Origin: Bromus sterilis
Lineage: Eukaryota > Streptophyta > Magnoliopsida > Poales > Poaceae
Assembly (NCBI GenBank): GCA_950022295.1
Contig: OX465600.1
Coordinates: 198,677,782-198,741,781, forward strand
DNA length: 64,000 nt
Direction of reading: 5' to 3'
Every line of letters begins with the position of its first letter. Positions within the stretch are counted from its first letter, which is position 1. Shown here piece by piece: positions 36,540 through 47,240 of the stretch. Position numbers and translations under genes: made by a program. The notes under the pieces are model-generated. The model saw only the letters and a program-made list of their open reading frames with translations. It did no database searches and had not been told where the DNA came from.

Positions 36540-37118
36540 ATGCCAGGTTCCGGAGTTACAAGTTCTTGGCCGACGGAGACATGTTCACCACCACGAGCGA
36601 TGCGCCCACACAAAGAAGCATATGGACAGGTTATTTCTTTGCCATATTTTGAGGGTAGATTTAATCCTGTTGTTTATCTTGATTGGGAGCTTGAAGTTGA
36701 ACAAATTTTTGCGAGTAATAATTTTTCTGAACTTGAGAGAGTACGAGCTACCACTCGCGCATTTACTGGTTTTGCTTCCATTTGGTGGAGTGTGTATATT
36801 AAGCAAAATGTTGATAATAAACCTACAATTTGGAAAGATTTGAAAGCAATAATGAGACATAAATTTGTTCCTCCTTATTATCATCGTGAATTGCTTCGTA
36901 AATTAGAACAATTAAAACAAGGAAGCAACACTGTTCATGCTTACTATCAAGAGTTTAAATATTATATGCATAAGTGTGACATAGAAGAATCCGAGGATGA
37001 TAGGAAGAATAGATTTTTTCATGGTTTGAACAATGATATTCGTGCACGATTTAATTATATTCCTCGTTGCATTATTGGTATGTATGTTCGTTCTTGTACC
37101 TTTGAGAGACAGATATAG
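36540..37118 (+). CDS. gag: Gyp-1 gag-like ORF
   Basis: The ATG at 36540 (MPGSGVTSSW) opens a 192-codon ORF with the retrotransposon Gag core: LPYFEGRFNPVVYLDWELEV, EQIFASNNFSELERVR, TGFASIWWS, MRHKFVPPYYHRELLRKLEQ and HAYYQEFKYYMHKCDIEES. It ends at TAG 37116-37118, just after the core; the following frame (EYALGDYDDYDGYY) would be the continuation. There is no zinc knuckle. The frame upstream of the ATG to 36525 is short and probably unused. Gag would package RNA; partner proteins must come from another element. Confidence 0.75.
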   Translation: MPGSGVTSSWPTETCSPPRAMRPHKEAYGQVISLPYFEGRFNPVVYLDWELEVEQIFASNNFSELERVRATTRAFTGFASIWWSVYIKQNVDNKPTIWKDLKAIMRHKFVPPYYHRELLRKLEQLKQGSNTVHAYYQEFKYYMHKCDIEESEDDRKNRFFHGLNNDIRARFNYIPRCIIGMYVRSCTFERQI

Positions 37119-37838
37119 GAATATGCTTTGGGCGACTACGATGACTACGACGGCTACTATTCTAGACCATGCTCACGAACACCGATTGTCTCCTTCACCA
37201 TTGCACCTTCTAAGATGACCATGCCTCCTATTGTGAGTGTGATATCACCTCCAACCTCTATTACCTTGCCATCATCCGTACCTACATCATCTGAGTCGTT
37301 GCAACAAGGTAACAACAAAGGTATTGATGACATAACTTCACATGAGGATGATGCATTCATAGTAGAGTTGAATAAATCATGTGTTGAGTTACTTGTTGAT
37401 TTGAGCACACCATCTATTCTGGATAATCATGTTACTATTATGAAACTGCCAATTCTTAATCATTTTGATATGACCTCTAATCTTGGTGATGATTCTATGT
37501 CGAATGACTTGTTCTGAAATAATTAAGGTTTATTCACGGGCGTTGGGATGGTTTAATGATGAGCATTGTCAATCTTTAGATATGAATAAAAGATTCACTT
37601 ATATATGCAAACTAAGTTGCAATACTTTCATGTCTTTTACTTATTGTGATGATTTTATATCTTTATATTTCACGACATATGAAAATTATTCGTGTATACA
37701 TGTGTCACATGTGCACAAGCTGAGGGCCGTAAAAATGGATGATATATACATATACAACATGTCCACCTTGTCTCTTTTGTTAGCCACATTTCAGATTAAG
37801 AAACGCAGAGGAAGGCTTTGTTTTCAAGAAGGGGAGGA
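37119..37838 (+). other. Gyp-1 post-gag remnant and polypurine tract
   Basis: An open stretch to 37517 (Ser/Thr-rich, then VELLVDLSTPSILDNHV) looks like the linker between Gag and protease in related gypsy elements, but no protease follows. The rest is non-coding. AAGAAGGGGAGGA (37826-37838) is the polypurine tract. Confidence 0.6.
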
Positions 37839-38947
37839 TGATGAGGACATAGCTACCATAGTTACACCCACAACCACTGCTAAAATACCTACTGGACCAA
37901 TTACTAGAGATCGTGCATACCAATTAAATTATCAGGTACTTTCGTTTCTTGGTAATGTTTCTAATGTTCATGTGAATATGATGCTTCCTAACATCGATAT
38001 ATTTTTGTTGCTGATAAACGAAGGACCTAGCATGGACAAGAAGGATGAGCATTGGAGCGTGTTCAAGCATGAAGACGATGAGGACATCACTATCATGGAT
38101 ATGACCATTAATTCCTTTATATTTGATCAAGAAATGAAGTCAATACAAAGGGGCATGATTGTGTGCTGTACAAGAAGTTATTTCACGTCACTTTTGGCCC
38201 AAGAGAAGATAGAGACCAAGTCTTTCACGTCATGGACTCAGATTCGGACTGCAGAGATATGCCCAACTTCAAACAGCCGCCGTTTCTACATACGAACTTC
38301 AAATTGGTCGATTCGTTTTGCTGGTGATAGATTATCTCGTGTAGTTTCCAACCCAATTGGTTTCACCTTCAAATATCTTCTGAGCGTGGAGATATTAAAT
38401 TAACGGTGCGACCCAGGAGCAGAATCCAAGTCAAAGTCCAACTCAATAGGTGTTGCATCACCTACACATGGGCCCAAGTGCCTTGTACGAACTAGGTTTT
38501 GTTTTAGGACTCCTTGGGACGTCCTTCCACCCCCTTGGCCTCCATCCTTTAGTCCTATATAAGTAGATCAACCCCTAGGGTTTTCTTTGGATTTCTTTTA
38601 GTTAAAAGACTGCTTAGCTAATCGCTGGATCTTCGTGTACTCGGTTTGTGTCCAACGACCAGATCAAGACCGCTTTTGGAATCCCAACTTTATTCATACT
38701 TCATCTATATGCTGGCAATATTCAAATTGTTTTATCATAGTTCTTGCTTTTTCTTTGATTGCTCGCAGGCACTAGACCTTCGTGGTCAGGTTGATCGTGC
38801 TCCGGCGTGGTCAATAACCTTCAGGAGATTGGTTTAGCGATTGCTAAGGCGCAACGTCGTTGCACGTTTGTAGTCGGATCGTAAAAGTCGACTCCATAAA
38901 TCGATAGTTATCTCTCATCGAAAGATCGGGACACCCCGCCTCTATCA
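37839..38947 (+). repeat. Gyp-1 3' LTR
   Basis: It is 1109 bp long, TGATGAGGAC to CCTCTATCA. A TATA box, CCTATATAAGTAG, lies at about 38555-38567. Its first 166 bases match the 5' remnant. Confidence 0.88.
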
Positions 38948-40660
38948 CCAAGACCTATGCTATGATGATGTAAGTAACGGATGGAATTAGATCACATACC
39001 AGTATGTAGTCCGTTAAGCGGGAAATGCTCCCGCGTAAACGTGGTTGGTATAGTCGTACCGGCAATCCCCGATGCCGCACAGCTCCATGATGACTCCGAT
39101 AGCCACCTGGTCCTTGAGACCGATGACGGGATTGCGTCCCCATCAGAACATTGTCAGTGAAGACGCCGCGATACGGCCACGACGATGAAGGAGCACCACA
39201 AGTGTAGTGCCTCACGGGATTACACACATAGGGTATACCCGACGTCCCTCCGGGATCGAAACCAGAAGAGCAGCAGAAAGAAGATGGATTCGAATCCCGG
39301 TTCATGCAGCACGACGGCGTGCGTATGGTGGAGAAATCCCCAACCAAGTGTAGACTCCAAAAAAGGCGAGTCCACACAAGGAATGAGAAAGGAAGAAGAG
39401 AGATGAGAAACCTGTCTCAAAATTGGATTAGGAAAACGGGCACCCTCCCCTCCTTATATAAGACAAGGAGGGGGCACACCTCCCTCAACTTCCCACGTGG
39501 TACTAAACCAAAGGTAGAGGGGGGGGGGGAGGATGCGCCATGGGGAGGTGGGCCTTTCACTTGGCCCATGGCCCAAGGGGGGAGGATCCCTTCTCCCCTA
39601 ATGGGCCTTTAGAGGCCCATATGCCTTTTAATTCATTTTTAATTATTTAAATCAGATTTTTAATATTTAATTCTGTAATTAAATACTAAAACATATTTAT
39701 ATAATATTTTGAACAATTCAAACTCCAGAACCATTTCTGGCCTCCACCAGAACAATTTTGGTGTTCTCTCTTATTTCTCCGGTGATCCTGAATCAATCCT
39801 TAATGCGTCGAATACCCTTAAGTGTGACACCCTGCGGTCCGGGAAACAGCAGACATGATCAAGACACCCTCTTGATCAATGGCCATCAATCATACCTGGT
39901 TACAATCCTAGATGGCCCCTACGCTTCCATCGAATGAAACTTCATCGCTGTTGGATCCGTTTAACTTTGAGCATTATCCCTTTGTCCTGCGGTACTTTGC
40001 TTGTCCAAGGTTTGATCATCGGTATCCAATATACCTAGTTCATCCTTGTTATTGACAAACATGTTTACTCGTTCCCGTGATATTGCAACCCCGTGACCTA
40101 GTCACACGTTTGCAAACTTTATGATGCAATATCATCGAGTGGGCCCAGAGCACCTATCCGTCACTCGCATGGACAAATGACACTTTGATCTATTTGCATA
40201 CTAATCAACATATCTATTTCGGAATACCCAAAGTGCACCTTTATGGCCAGCATATTTCAGTCAGGCGGTGGGTCACAAATCAAAGCATCCTCATAGATAG
40301 TAATTACGTATGATCATTACGATCAAAGGATCTGGTCACTACATTATAGTTATCGCAATGTTGAACTATGTGATGGATCACATTGCAACACTTCTGGTGG
40401 GTGTGTGTCCATCATATCATTCTCCCAATGACATGACCCCATTGTCAATAGGCGATTATGTCCTCATGATCAGGAAACCTTGATCATCCGATTGACAGTG
40501 GACTAGTATACTAGAGTTAACTAGGGACATAGTTATTTTATACCACACATGTATTAATGTTTCCGCTTAATACATTTATAGCACGGTATAACAATTATTA
40601 TGAACTAATGTAATATTCTAATAAACATATTTTATTTGCCTCTAGGGCACATTCCCAACA

Positions 40661-41050
40661 TGTTCATGGACGGAGGTAGTAGCATCAACATCATCTTCAC
40701 CAAGACACCGCAGAAGATGCTCATCCCAATCTCCGTGCTGAAGACATCCGGCACCACCTTCCATGGTATCGTGCCCGGAAAGGCGGTCTCACCGCTTGGC
40801 AAGATCAACCTCGAGGGTTTTTTCGGGCGCGAAGACAACTTCCGGAAGGAGAATCTAGACTTCGAAGTAGTGGGTTGGCAGTCGCAATACCACGCAATCC
40901 TTGTTCGACCATCATTCGCTCGGTTCATTGTCTTCCGACACTATGCGTACCTTAAGCTCAAGATGCCATGGCCAAGGGGAGTCATCACCGTCAGCGGAAG
41001 TTTCATCGAGTCCGATAGATGTGACAACAAGAACTCGCAAAAATCGCAAT
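40661..41050 (+). pseudogene. Tat-1 protease
   Basis: Active-site loop FMDGGSSINIIFTKT starts at the Cop-1 insertion point, so the N-terminal strand was cut off. SGTTFHGIVPGKAVSPLGKI and SQYHAILVRPSFARFI follow. The latter has V in place of the glycine of the I-L-G-R-P motif. The last part (SDRCDNKNSQK) contains a one-base shift compared with Tat-2. Sequence related to protease ends near 41050, where a minus-strand Tat tail (Tat-3) begins. Confidence 0.85.
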
Positions 41051-41383
41051 GATGCACCCACTCGAATAGTCGTCGAGTGAGCTAATAGTGGTCACTCGCG
41101 GAGCATTTGTGAGCTCAGGCGAGGAGTTGATAAGAGATGCGCCCACTCGGATAGTCATCGAGTGAGCTAATAGCGTAAGCACCCGTCGATCATTCAAGTG
41201 CTCGGGTGGATTGTCTTTCTATGTGCCATTCGAGTCTTTCTTATTAATGCAAGTAGCCACTCGAGCACTTCGTCGTCTGGGTGAGGAAGCACCTGAACTC
41301 TGTAGATGTATTTGTTCTTGTTGGATGGGAGTTGATATGGAATGCGCCCACTCAGAAAACCGTTGAGTGGATTAATAGGATGA
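41051..41383 (-). mobile_element. Tat-3 left remnant: 3' tail of a minus-strand Tat element
   Basis: CCACTCGGATAGTCATCGAG-like repeats recur (41056, 41142 and 41348), together with GGGTGAGGAAGCACC and AGTGGTCACTCG. On the plus strand these match, in the same orientation, the DNA next to the 3' LTR of the minus-strand Tat-4 (46480-46700). I therefore read this as the tail of Tat-3, whose LTR stands at 59552-60017. Its own 3' LTR is missing. Confidence 0.5.
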
Positions 41384-44123
41384 TGTAACGACCCATTTCA
41401 CATAGAATTGGAGTCTCTATGCTCAACTGCTAGTTCCTGGATCGAACTCGCTAGCACACATAGTAATAGATGTATAACAAAGTACAAGTGCATCATTATT
41501 ACATCGTATGATACAGTATTCATAACATAAACAAGTTGCATAGCTCAAGGCTAGCTTATTCAATATAAATATAGCGGAAGTAGCAAATAGTAAATATCAA
41601 GGAGTCCCATCAACATCCACAAGCGACATGTTGAGTGAAGACCCGCGACCCTAAACAAACCTTACTGGTCGTCTGAAAAACCTGCAACACCGAAGGTTAC
41701 AGCCCAACAACGGGTCAGTACATCTGATTTGTACGGCAAGTCACACGAAAAAGGATATAACAGACCTATCTCTACATGCAAGGTAAGTCAAAGGAAGGCT
41801 TATGGTTTTATTTTGCAGAAAACTGATTTTTCCCAATCTACCTAAGGCAAAAATTTAGTTTATCTTACTACATAAGTTTGAATTGGGCTAAACCAATTCC
41901 AACCCATACCCTTTATTAAATCTTTCCCACTCAAGTTTTATTAAGGTGTTTCATCTGTCAAGACCATCCAACAACAGTAATGCCTAGTTGCTCAAAGTTG
42001 TCCTTAACGGGGACACGGCTCATCATGATCAGTTTGTATGCCCTGCAGAGGCCTGTACACTTTACCCACTAGACCCAACCCAAAGATTGAGACGAAGTCT
42101 TCAGAAGAGGTCACCTCCACCCTTTGGTAGCCGGTACACCTATCATATCTACATCAGCTAGCTACTAGGGCCAGGCTCCATACAACTTACTCGACTAAGC
42201 AAGAGCCCATATAGTCAGTGGTCGTACATGGAAGCTACTAGTCACTAAGTCTTTACGATATTTTTGAGACTGGAATGCGCCCACTTAGGGTGCACTCTAA
42301 TGGGCGCAGTCCTTAGATAAGGTGCACGAACCCATGATACCTTCTCTCCATACCATGCAAAACCATTCAGAGAATTTAACCATGAACCTTCCCTTAGAGA
42401 AGGCGCAGCCTCCAGGATGCATCCCGCCCGTCCAGAGGTGAATTTTATTTGTTTGCTAGTCAAGTTATTAAACTCTTACTAGGTTGTCTAAGCAAACATA
42501 TAACAAGCACGTGCTACAAGCATAGCAATATATAACAAGCACGTGCTACAAGCATAGCAATATATAACAAGCACGTGCTAGGTTGTCTAAGCAAACATGA
42601 TAAGATCATATGGCTACTCTACCAGGTTTGCATCAATATTAATATAGTAGCATTCCTACACATGCATAGAGTGATATTTACTACATGCATAATGAAAAAA
42701 ATATATGATATGGTCAATGTGTAACTTTCCTTGCTCCTGTTCCAGACGATCACACTCTGCACAGAAAGTTGCGGTGCACTCCGGACAGTCTACACGATCA
42801 AACAATATAGCATCCAATAACACATTCAACACATAAACAAAGCAACAGTAAAAGAACCAAATGAACAGCAAGAAAACCAACTAAACAGTAGCTAAACGAA
42901 ATCTACAAGTCACCACGATCCCAACACAACTGGAATCGACGAAAACGGATACACCGTATAAAAGATATGGTCACCGGAAGTTTGAACTTGAATCTGCAAA
43001 AATTTAAGTTCGAAAAGTGTAACAGTGCTAAGTGCATCCTACTGTAAACTAGACTTCACTATGGTCGCAACGCAAAATGGATCACCTAAAACGGAGCTAC
43101 GGTTTAAAAGATATAGCAAATACCGTCCTAGGGTGAAATCTGTGAAAAGGGGCTTCTTCGCGAATAAAATAATTTTCTGTCGTGACTAGGTCCCTGACTA
43201 CGGAGCGAACGGCGTCCACTCCGGTGAAACTCCGGCGAACTTTCGTCGATTAGCAAAACCGGCGGTTAACCAAAATAAACTAGAAACTCTAATTTAGAAA
43301 TACCGATCTCAGATCTGAGATCTGGATCGGGACGATCCCGGCCATTGGCCCCTGATCCAACGGGCGAGGGCGGCCCGGCTACTCCGGCGAACCGGCGGCG
43401 CGGCGGTGCAGCAGCGCGAGCAGGCGGCGGGGGGGCGACTCAGTGGCTGCGGCAGGTGCGGGCGGGCCGAGGCAGCGGGCTTACCGGCGGCGGGGTGGCG
43501 GTGGCGGTGGCGGAGCTCCGGTGAGGCGGCAGTTTTCGGCGGTGGCGGCGGTTTTCGGCGGTGGGTCCCGCGTGGAGGCGAATTTAGGGTTTGGAAAAAA
43601 ATAAAAAGAGGAAATCCAATTTTTATACATAGCCCGAAAATGTTATTATTATTTTTTTAAATTCGAATCCGGCCCGAGTCAGACTTTGCAGCAGGCGAAA
43701 AAAACAGACTGGGCCACTAGAAGGCCCAAAGCAAAACTCGTTTTTATTTTATTTTTGTTTGGTCAACCAACTACGTAGAACATTTTCAGAAATTACTATT
43801 GCAAAAATTACTATTTCAGCTATTATGAAATTTTCATAAATAAGTTTTATGTAATAAACTCCGTATAAAAATTATAGAAATCCCAAAAATAATTTTGAGT
43901 CATTTACAATTCCTATGACACAGTTTATAAACACCCAAACATATTTTCAACACTTTTCAACTTTATTTAAAATGGGGATAAGTCATGTTATATCCTCCCC
44001 AATAAGTTGTCATAAGTTGAGAAATGTTTAAAATATTCAGAAAATTCAAATAATGCAAAACTCCAGCATGACATGCATATGATGATCTATTAACATCCGA
44101 ATTTAGAAAATTGGGATGTTACA
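41384..44123 (-). repeat. Tek-4 3' LTR
   Basis: It is 2740 bp on the minus strand: start TGTAACATCCCAATTTTC at 44123, end GGGTCGTTACA at 41384. AACCTACCCCCCTTAAG (44124-44140) is the reversed polypurine tract. A triplicated 40-60 bp segment (TATAACAAGCACGTGCTA at 42498, 42530 and 42562) is inside. The GC-rich block at 43320-43580 matches the position of the GC-rich block in Tek-1s. The 84-codon frame at 43406 is GC-rich leader, not a gene. Confidence 0.88.
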
Positions 44124-44140
44124 AACCTACCCCCCTTAAG

Positions 44141-45638
44141 ATGAATCTCGTCCTCGAGATTTGGGCTGGCTAGCAAAGAGGTGCGGATGATCTTGCTTCA
44201 AATCTTCTTCTTGCTCCAAAGTAGCTTCTTCCTCGGTATGATGATCCCACTAAACTTTGCATAGCTTGATTGTCTTGGTGCGGGTAAACCTTTCTTCAGT
44301 CTCCAGAATCTTCTCAGGTTTCTCCTCATAAGTCAAGTCACTCTCCAACTGAATTGCCTCAAGTGGTACTGTGTCTCTCAAAGGAACATCTGTCATCTCT
44401 GCATGACACTTCTTCAGCTGGGATACGTGAAACACATCATGAACTCCTGACAAAGCTTCCGGCAACTCCAACTGATAAGCTACCTCTCCTCTGCGCTCCA
44501 AGATCTTGTAAGGCCCCACAAAACATGGTGCTAACTTGCCCTTGATTCCAAACCTCTTGATTCCACGAATTGGTGAAACTCTGAGATATGCACAGTCCCC
44601 AACCTCATTGGTTACATACTTACGCTTGGAATCTGCATAACTCTTCTACCTGGACTGTGCTATCTTCAGCCTATCACGGATCAACTTGACCTTCTCCTCA
44701 GCATCTCTGATCAGGCCTGGTCCAAACAACTAATGTTCTCCCACTTCATCCCACATCAACGATGTTCTGCACTTTCTTCCATACAGTAACTCAAATGTTG
44801 CCATCTGTAGACTAGCCTGGTAACTGTTGTTGTATGAGAACTCATCATATGGTAGATTATCATCCCAACTAGACCCATAGTCTAACGCACAAGCTCTCAA
44901 CATATCCTCCAGAATCTTATTTACTCTCTATGTCTGCCCAACTGTCTATGGATGAAAAGTTGTACTGAATTCCAGCCTGGTGCCCAAGGTCTTATGCAAC
45001 TGATGCCAAAACTTAGATGTAAACTGAGTACCTCTATCAGACACTACCTTACTTGGAACTCCATGCAGAAAAACAATCCTGGTCATATAAATCTTTGCTA
45101 GCTTAGCACTTGTATAAGTTGTCTTTACCGGAATGAAGTGAGCAACCTTAGTCAAACGATCAACAATCGCCCAAATAGAATCATATCCTGACCGAGTCCT
45201 GGGTAAACTAGTAATAAAGTCCATACCTATCTGATCCCACTTCCAATCGGGTATAGTCAAAGGTTGCAACAATCCCACTGGCTTCTGATGTTCCGCTTTG
45301 AATCTCTGGCAAACATCACACAATGCAATATACTGAGCTATCTCTCGCTTCAGGCTAGGCCACCAAAATATCTCCCTCAAGTCCAAGTACATCTTGATAT
45401 TCCCGGGGTGGATAGAATAAGGTGAATCATGTGCCTCCTGAAGAATCAATTTCCTGATATATGCATCTTGTGGTACACAAATGCGCTTCTCAAACCAAAT
45501 GGCTCCATGCTCATCCTCACGGAAACCCTCTGCTTTTCCTTTGAATATATTCTCCTTTATTTCATCAATCTCTGCATCACCCTTCTGAGCTTCTCTGATT
45601 CTTTCCAGCAAATTTGGATTGACTTCCAAGGTTGCCAC
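44141..45638 (-). pseudogene. Tek-4 integrase with chromodomain
   Basis: From right to left: HHCC zinc motif (HDSPYSIHPG then CDVCQRFKAEH), catalytic core aspartates in IGMDFITSLPRTR and VSDRGTQFTSKFW. A stop follows near 44944, just before the third catalytic residue region (TVGQTE). A further stop lies near 44650. The GPY/F module reads KGKLAPCFVGPYKILERRGE. The tail LTYEEKPEKILETEERFTR followed by a stop and WDHHTEEEAT is a chromodomain-type end. GAGGACGAGATTCATC just before the PPT is typical of this clade. The enzyme would integrate cDNA; it is dead here. Confidence 0.9.
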
Positions 45639-46007
45639 ATCCCTTAGGAACTATCTCCAATCGGAGATTCTTGAACTGCTCACATAACTCAAGTGGCATA
45701 TCCTCAACATTAGCAACATTCATATGACTCTTACGGCTCAACGCATTAGCAACAACATTCTCCTTACCGGGATGATACTGCACATTCAAATCATAATCCT
45801 TAATAAGCTCTAGCCATCTACTCTGCCTGAGATTCAACTCCTTCTAAGTAAAGATATACTTCAAACTCTTATGATCAGTAAATATATCACAATGATTACC
45901 AACAAGATATTGCCTCCATGTTTTCAATGCATGAACAATTGCAGCTAACTCCAAATCATGTATAGGATAGTTCTGCTCATGGTTCTTAAGCTGACGTGAA
46001 GCATAAG

Positions 46008-46455
46008 TGACAGGGATCAACCCCGGCAAATCCCATGGTCAGGAACCCTGGGTTAGTCACAAAGATCGCACAGGTTGGACGATACTCGTCGGCTAACAGG
46101 AGAAGCACTTCCTGCTCGATATTATTACGTGAGGAGGCGATTACAGTGGAGGCCAAGGCGAGTTCTCGCAAGGCTAGGATGAGTAGATGCGTATTGAGAT
46201 GATCTCGACGTCTCCCCTCCCATCCTTTATATACTAGGCTAGGTCTCGGGGAGTCCGTGCTAGGTTACATAGGTAGTTTCCTAATTATAGTCCTGCCTTG
46301 TACGCCAAGTTGCACCTTCCATGTTAGTCGCGGACTCCTACGCTGGTGCTTGGTTGGGCCAATCGTGGGCTTGTCGTAGCTTCCCAGTGGGCCTTCTATC
46401 TTCACACGCACCAGGTAGCCTCATACGTAGGAGTCGTGGGGTCACCCCCTCGTCA
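46008..46455 (-). repeat. Tat-4 3' LTR
   Basis: Minus-strand start TGACGAGGGGGTGACC at 46455, end GGTTGATCCCTGTCA at 46008. TATA box CTAGTATATAAAGG on the minus strand (about 46224-46237). Confidence 0.94.
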
Positions 46456-46479
46456 GTAGCGCCCGAGTGCCTGGAATAC

Positions 46480-46770
46480 CGTCGGAAAATAAGATGGCAC
46501 CCACTCGGAATACCGTCGAGTGCGCGAGTAAGTCATGCTTGCTGAGTTGCTGAGTTTTTTTTTGTGAGTGGTCACTCGAATGATTTTCTGCTCTTTGGGT
46601 GAGGGAGCACCCGAACTCTGAGAGTATTTTGTGTCTACTGGTGCGAGTGATCACTCGAGCACATCTTTGCCTTCTGGGTGAGGGAGCACCCGAACTCTGA
46701 GAGTGTGTTGTTTTTGCTAGTGCGAGTGATCACTCGAGTACCTTTTGTCTTCTAGATGAGGGAGCACCCG
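46480..46770 (+). promoter_or_regulatory. 79-bp repeats with palindromic sites upstream of the B3-like ORF
   Basis: The perfect 14-base palindrome CGAGTGATCACTCG occurs at 46644-46657 and 46723-46736; a near copy (GAGTGGTCACTCG) lies at 46566-46578. GAGGGAGCACCC follows at 46601, 46680 and 46758. The period is 78-79 bp. The array lies 470-760 bases upstream of the ATG at 47241. Two-fold symmetric sites of this kind could bind a dimeric regulator; which one is unknown. Confidence 0.6.
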
Positions 46771-47164
46771 GACTCAAAAGGGTACTCCCGATGGGAGTAA
46801 GAATTTTTTATAGTCAGAAAATTTAGACGTATGGATGGATCTTTCCAACTATTTTTACCTTTATTCTTTCCCTTTGGGATGCATTGTCCTACTATTTGAT
46901 GACGTATGACGATGCTTGATTTTCTTGATCCGTCACGTCTTCTGAACCGTCATAATGATGATTTGGATGTCGCGTTGTCTGTTGCCTGTTGGGTTCCCGA
47001 GGTTTGTATGGGAAACATGCGAGATTTGACGCGTCCTGTAGATAATGCTGACCGTGTGAAGGCATCTTCGTCTTGGAATTCGTAACGCTTGGCCCTTTTG
47101 GTCTTTAGTGTAATGATGGCGTCGCCTGAGCTTCTGTGTGTTTTTCCTGGTTTTCCCTTGGATT

Positions 47165-47240
47165 GTGCTATAAGTACTTTCCTTGTTTGCCCGACTCTGG
47201 CATCCATTCTTCGCATCTTTCCCTTCTGCTTCTTCTTCAT
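47165..47240 (+). promoter_or_regulatory. Candidate core promoter of the B3-like ORF
   Basis: GTGCTATAAGTAC (47166-47178) is a fair TATA box 62-75 bases before the ATG at 47241. A pyrimidine-rich 5' UTR-like tract (CTTTCCCTTCTGCTTCTTC, 47217-47235) follows. Confidence 0.5.

Larger units (their letters stand above)
35505..38947 (+). mobile_element. Gyp-1: small gypsy element, gag only, with damaged 5' LTR
   Basis: The element starts TGATGAGGACATAG and ends CGCCTCTATCA, flanked by perfect CCAAG duplications (35500-35504 and 38948-38952). The 3' LTR is complete (37839-38947). At the 5' end only about 166 bases of LTR remain before the sequence jumps into leader DNA. One gag-like gene is present, and no protease, RT or integrase. 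It is therefore non-autonomous or internally deleted. Confidence 0.85.
1..40660 (-). mobile_element. Cop-1: BARE/Angela-type Ty1/copia element, left end outside window
   Basis: Read on the minus strand, the element starts at 40660 with TGTTGGGAATGTGCCCTAG, the typical start of BARE/Angela-type LTRs. The LTR ends at 35446 with CGAACCCCAACA and is followed at once by TGGTATCATGAG, close to the initiator-tRNA-Met primer site used by copia elements. The remaining pieces are leader (35365-35445 and 16445-16580) and non-coding internal DNA (1-3532). Everything between is later insertions. No copia gag-pol reading frame is visible; it would lie to the left of the window. The right edge abuts a Tat protease gene (40661 onward), so Cop-1 inserted into that element. 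The orientation and LTR call are firm; assigning 1-3532 to this element is inferred from the way the insertions fit together. Confidence 0.75.
35446..40660 (-). repeat. Cop-1 5' LTR, split by Gyp-1
   Basis: The LTR consists of 38948-40660 plus 35446-35504, about 1.77 kb once Gyp-1 and one copy of its duplication are removed, a normal BARE/Angela length. Minus-strand start TGTTGGGAATGTGCCCTAG, end CGAACCCCAACA. A TATA box is visible on the minus strand as CTTATATAAGGAG near 39453-39465. The 98-140 codon frames in it have no protein features. Confidence 0.88.
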
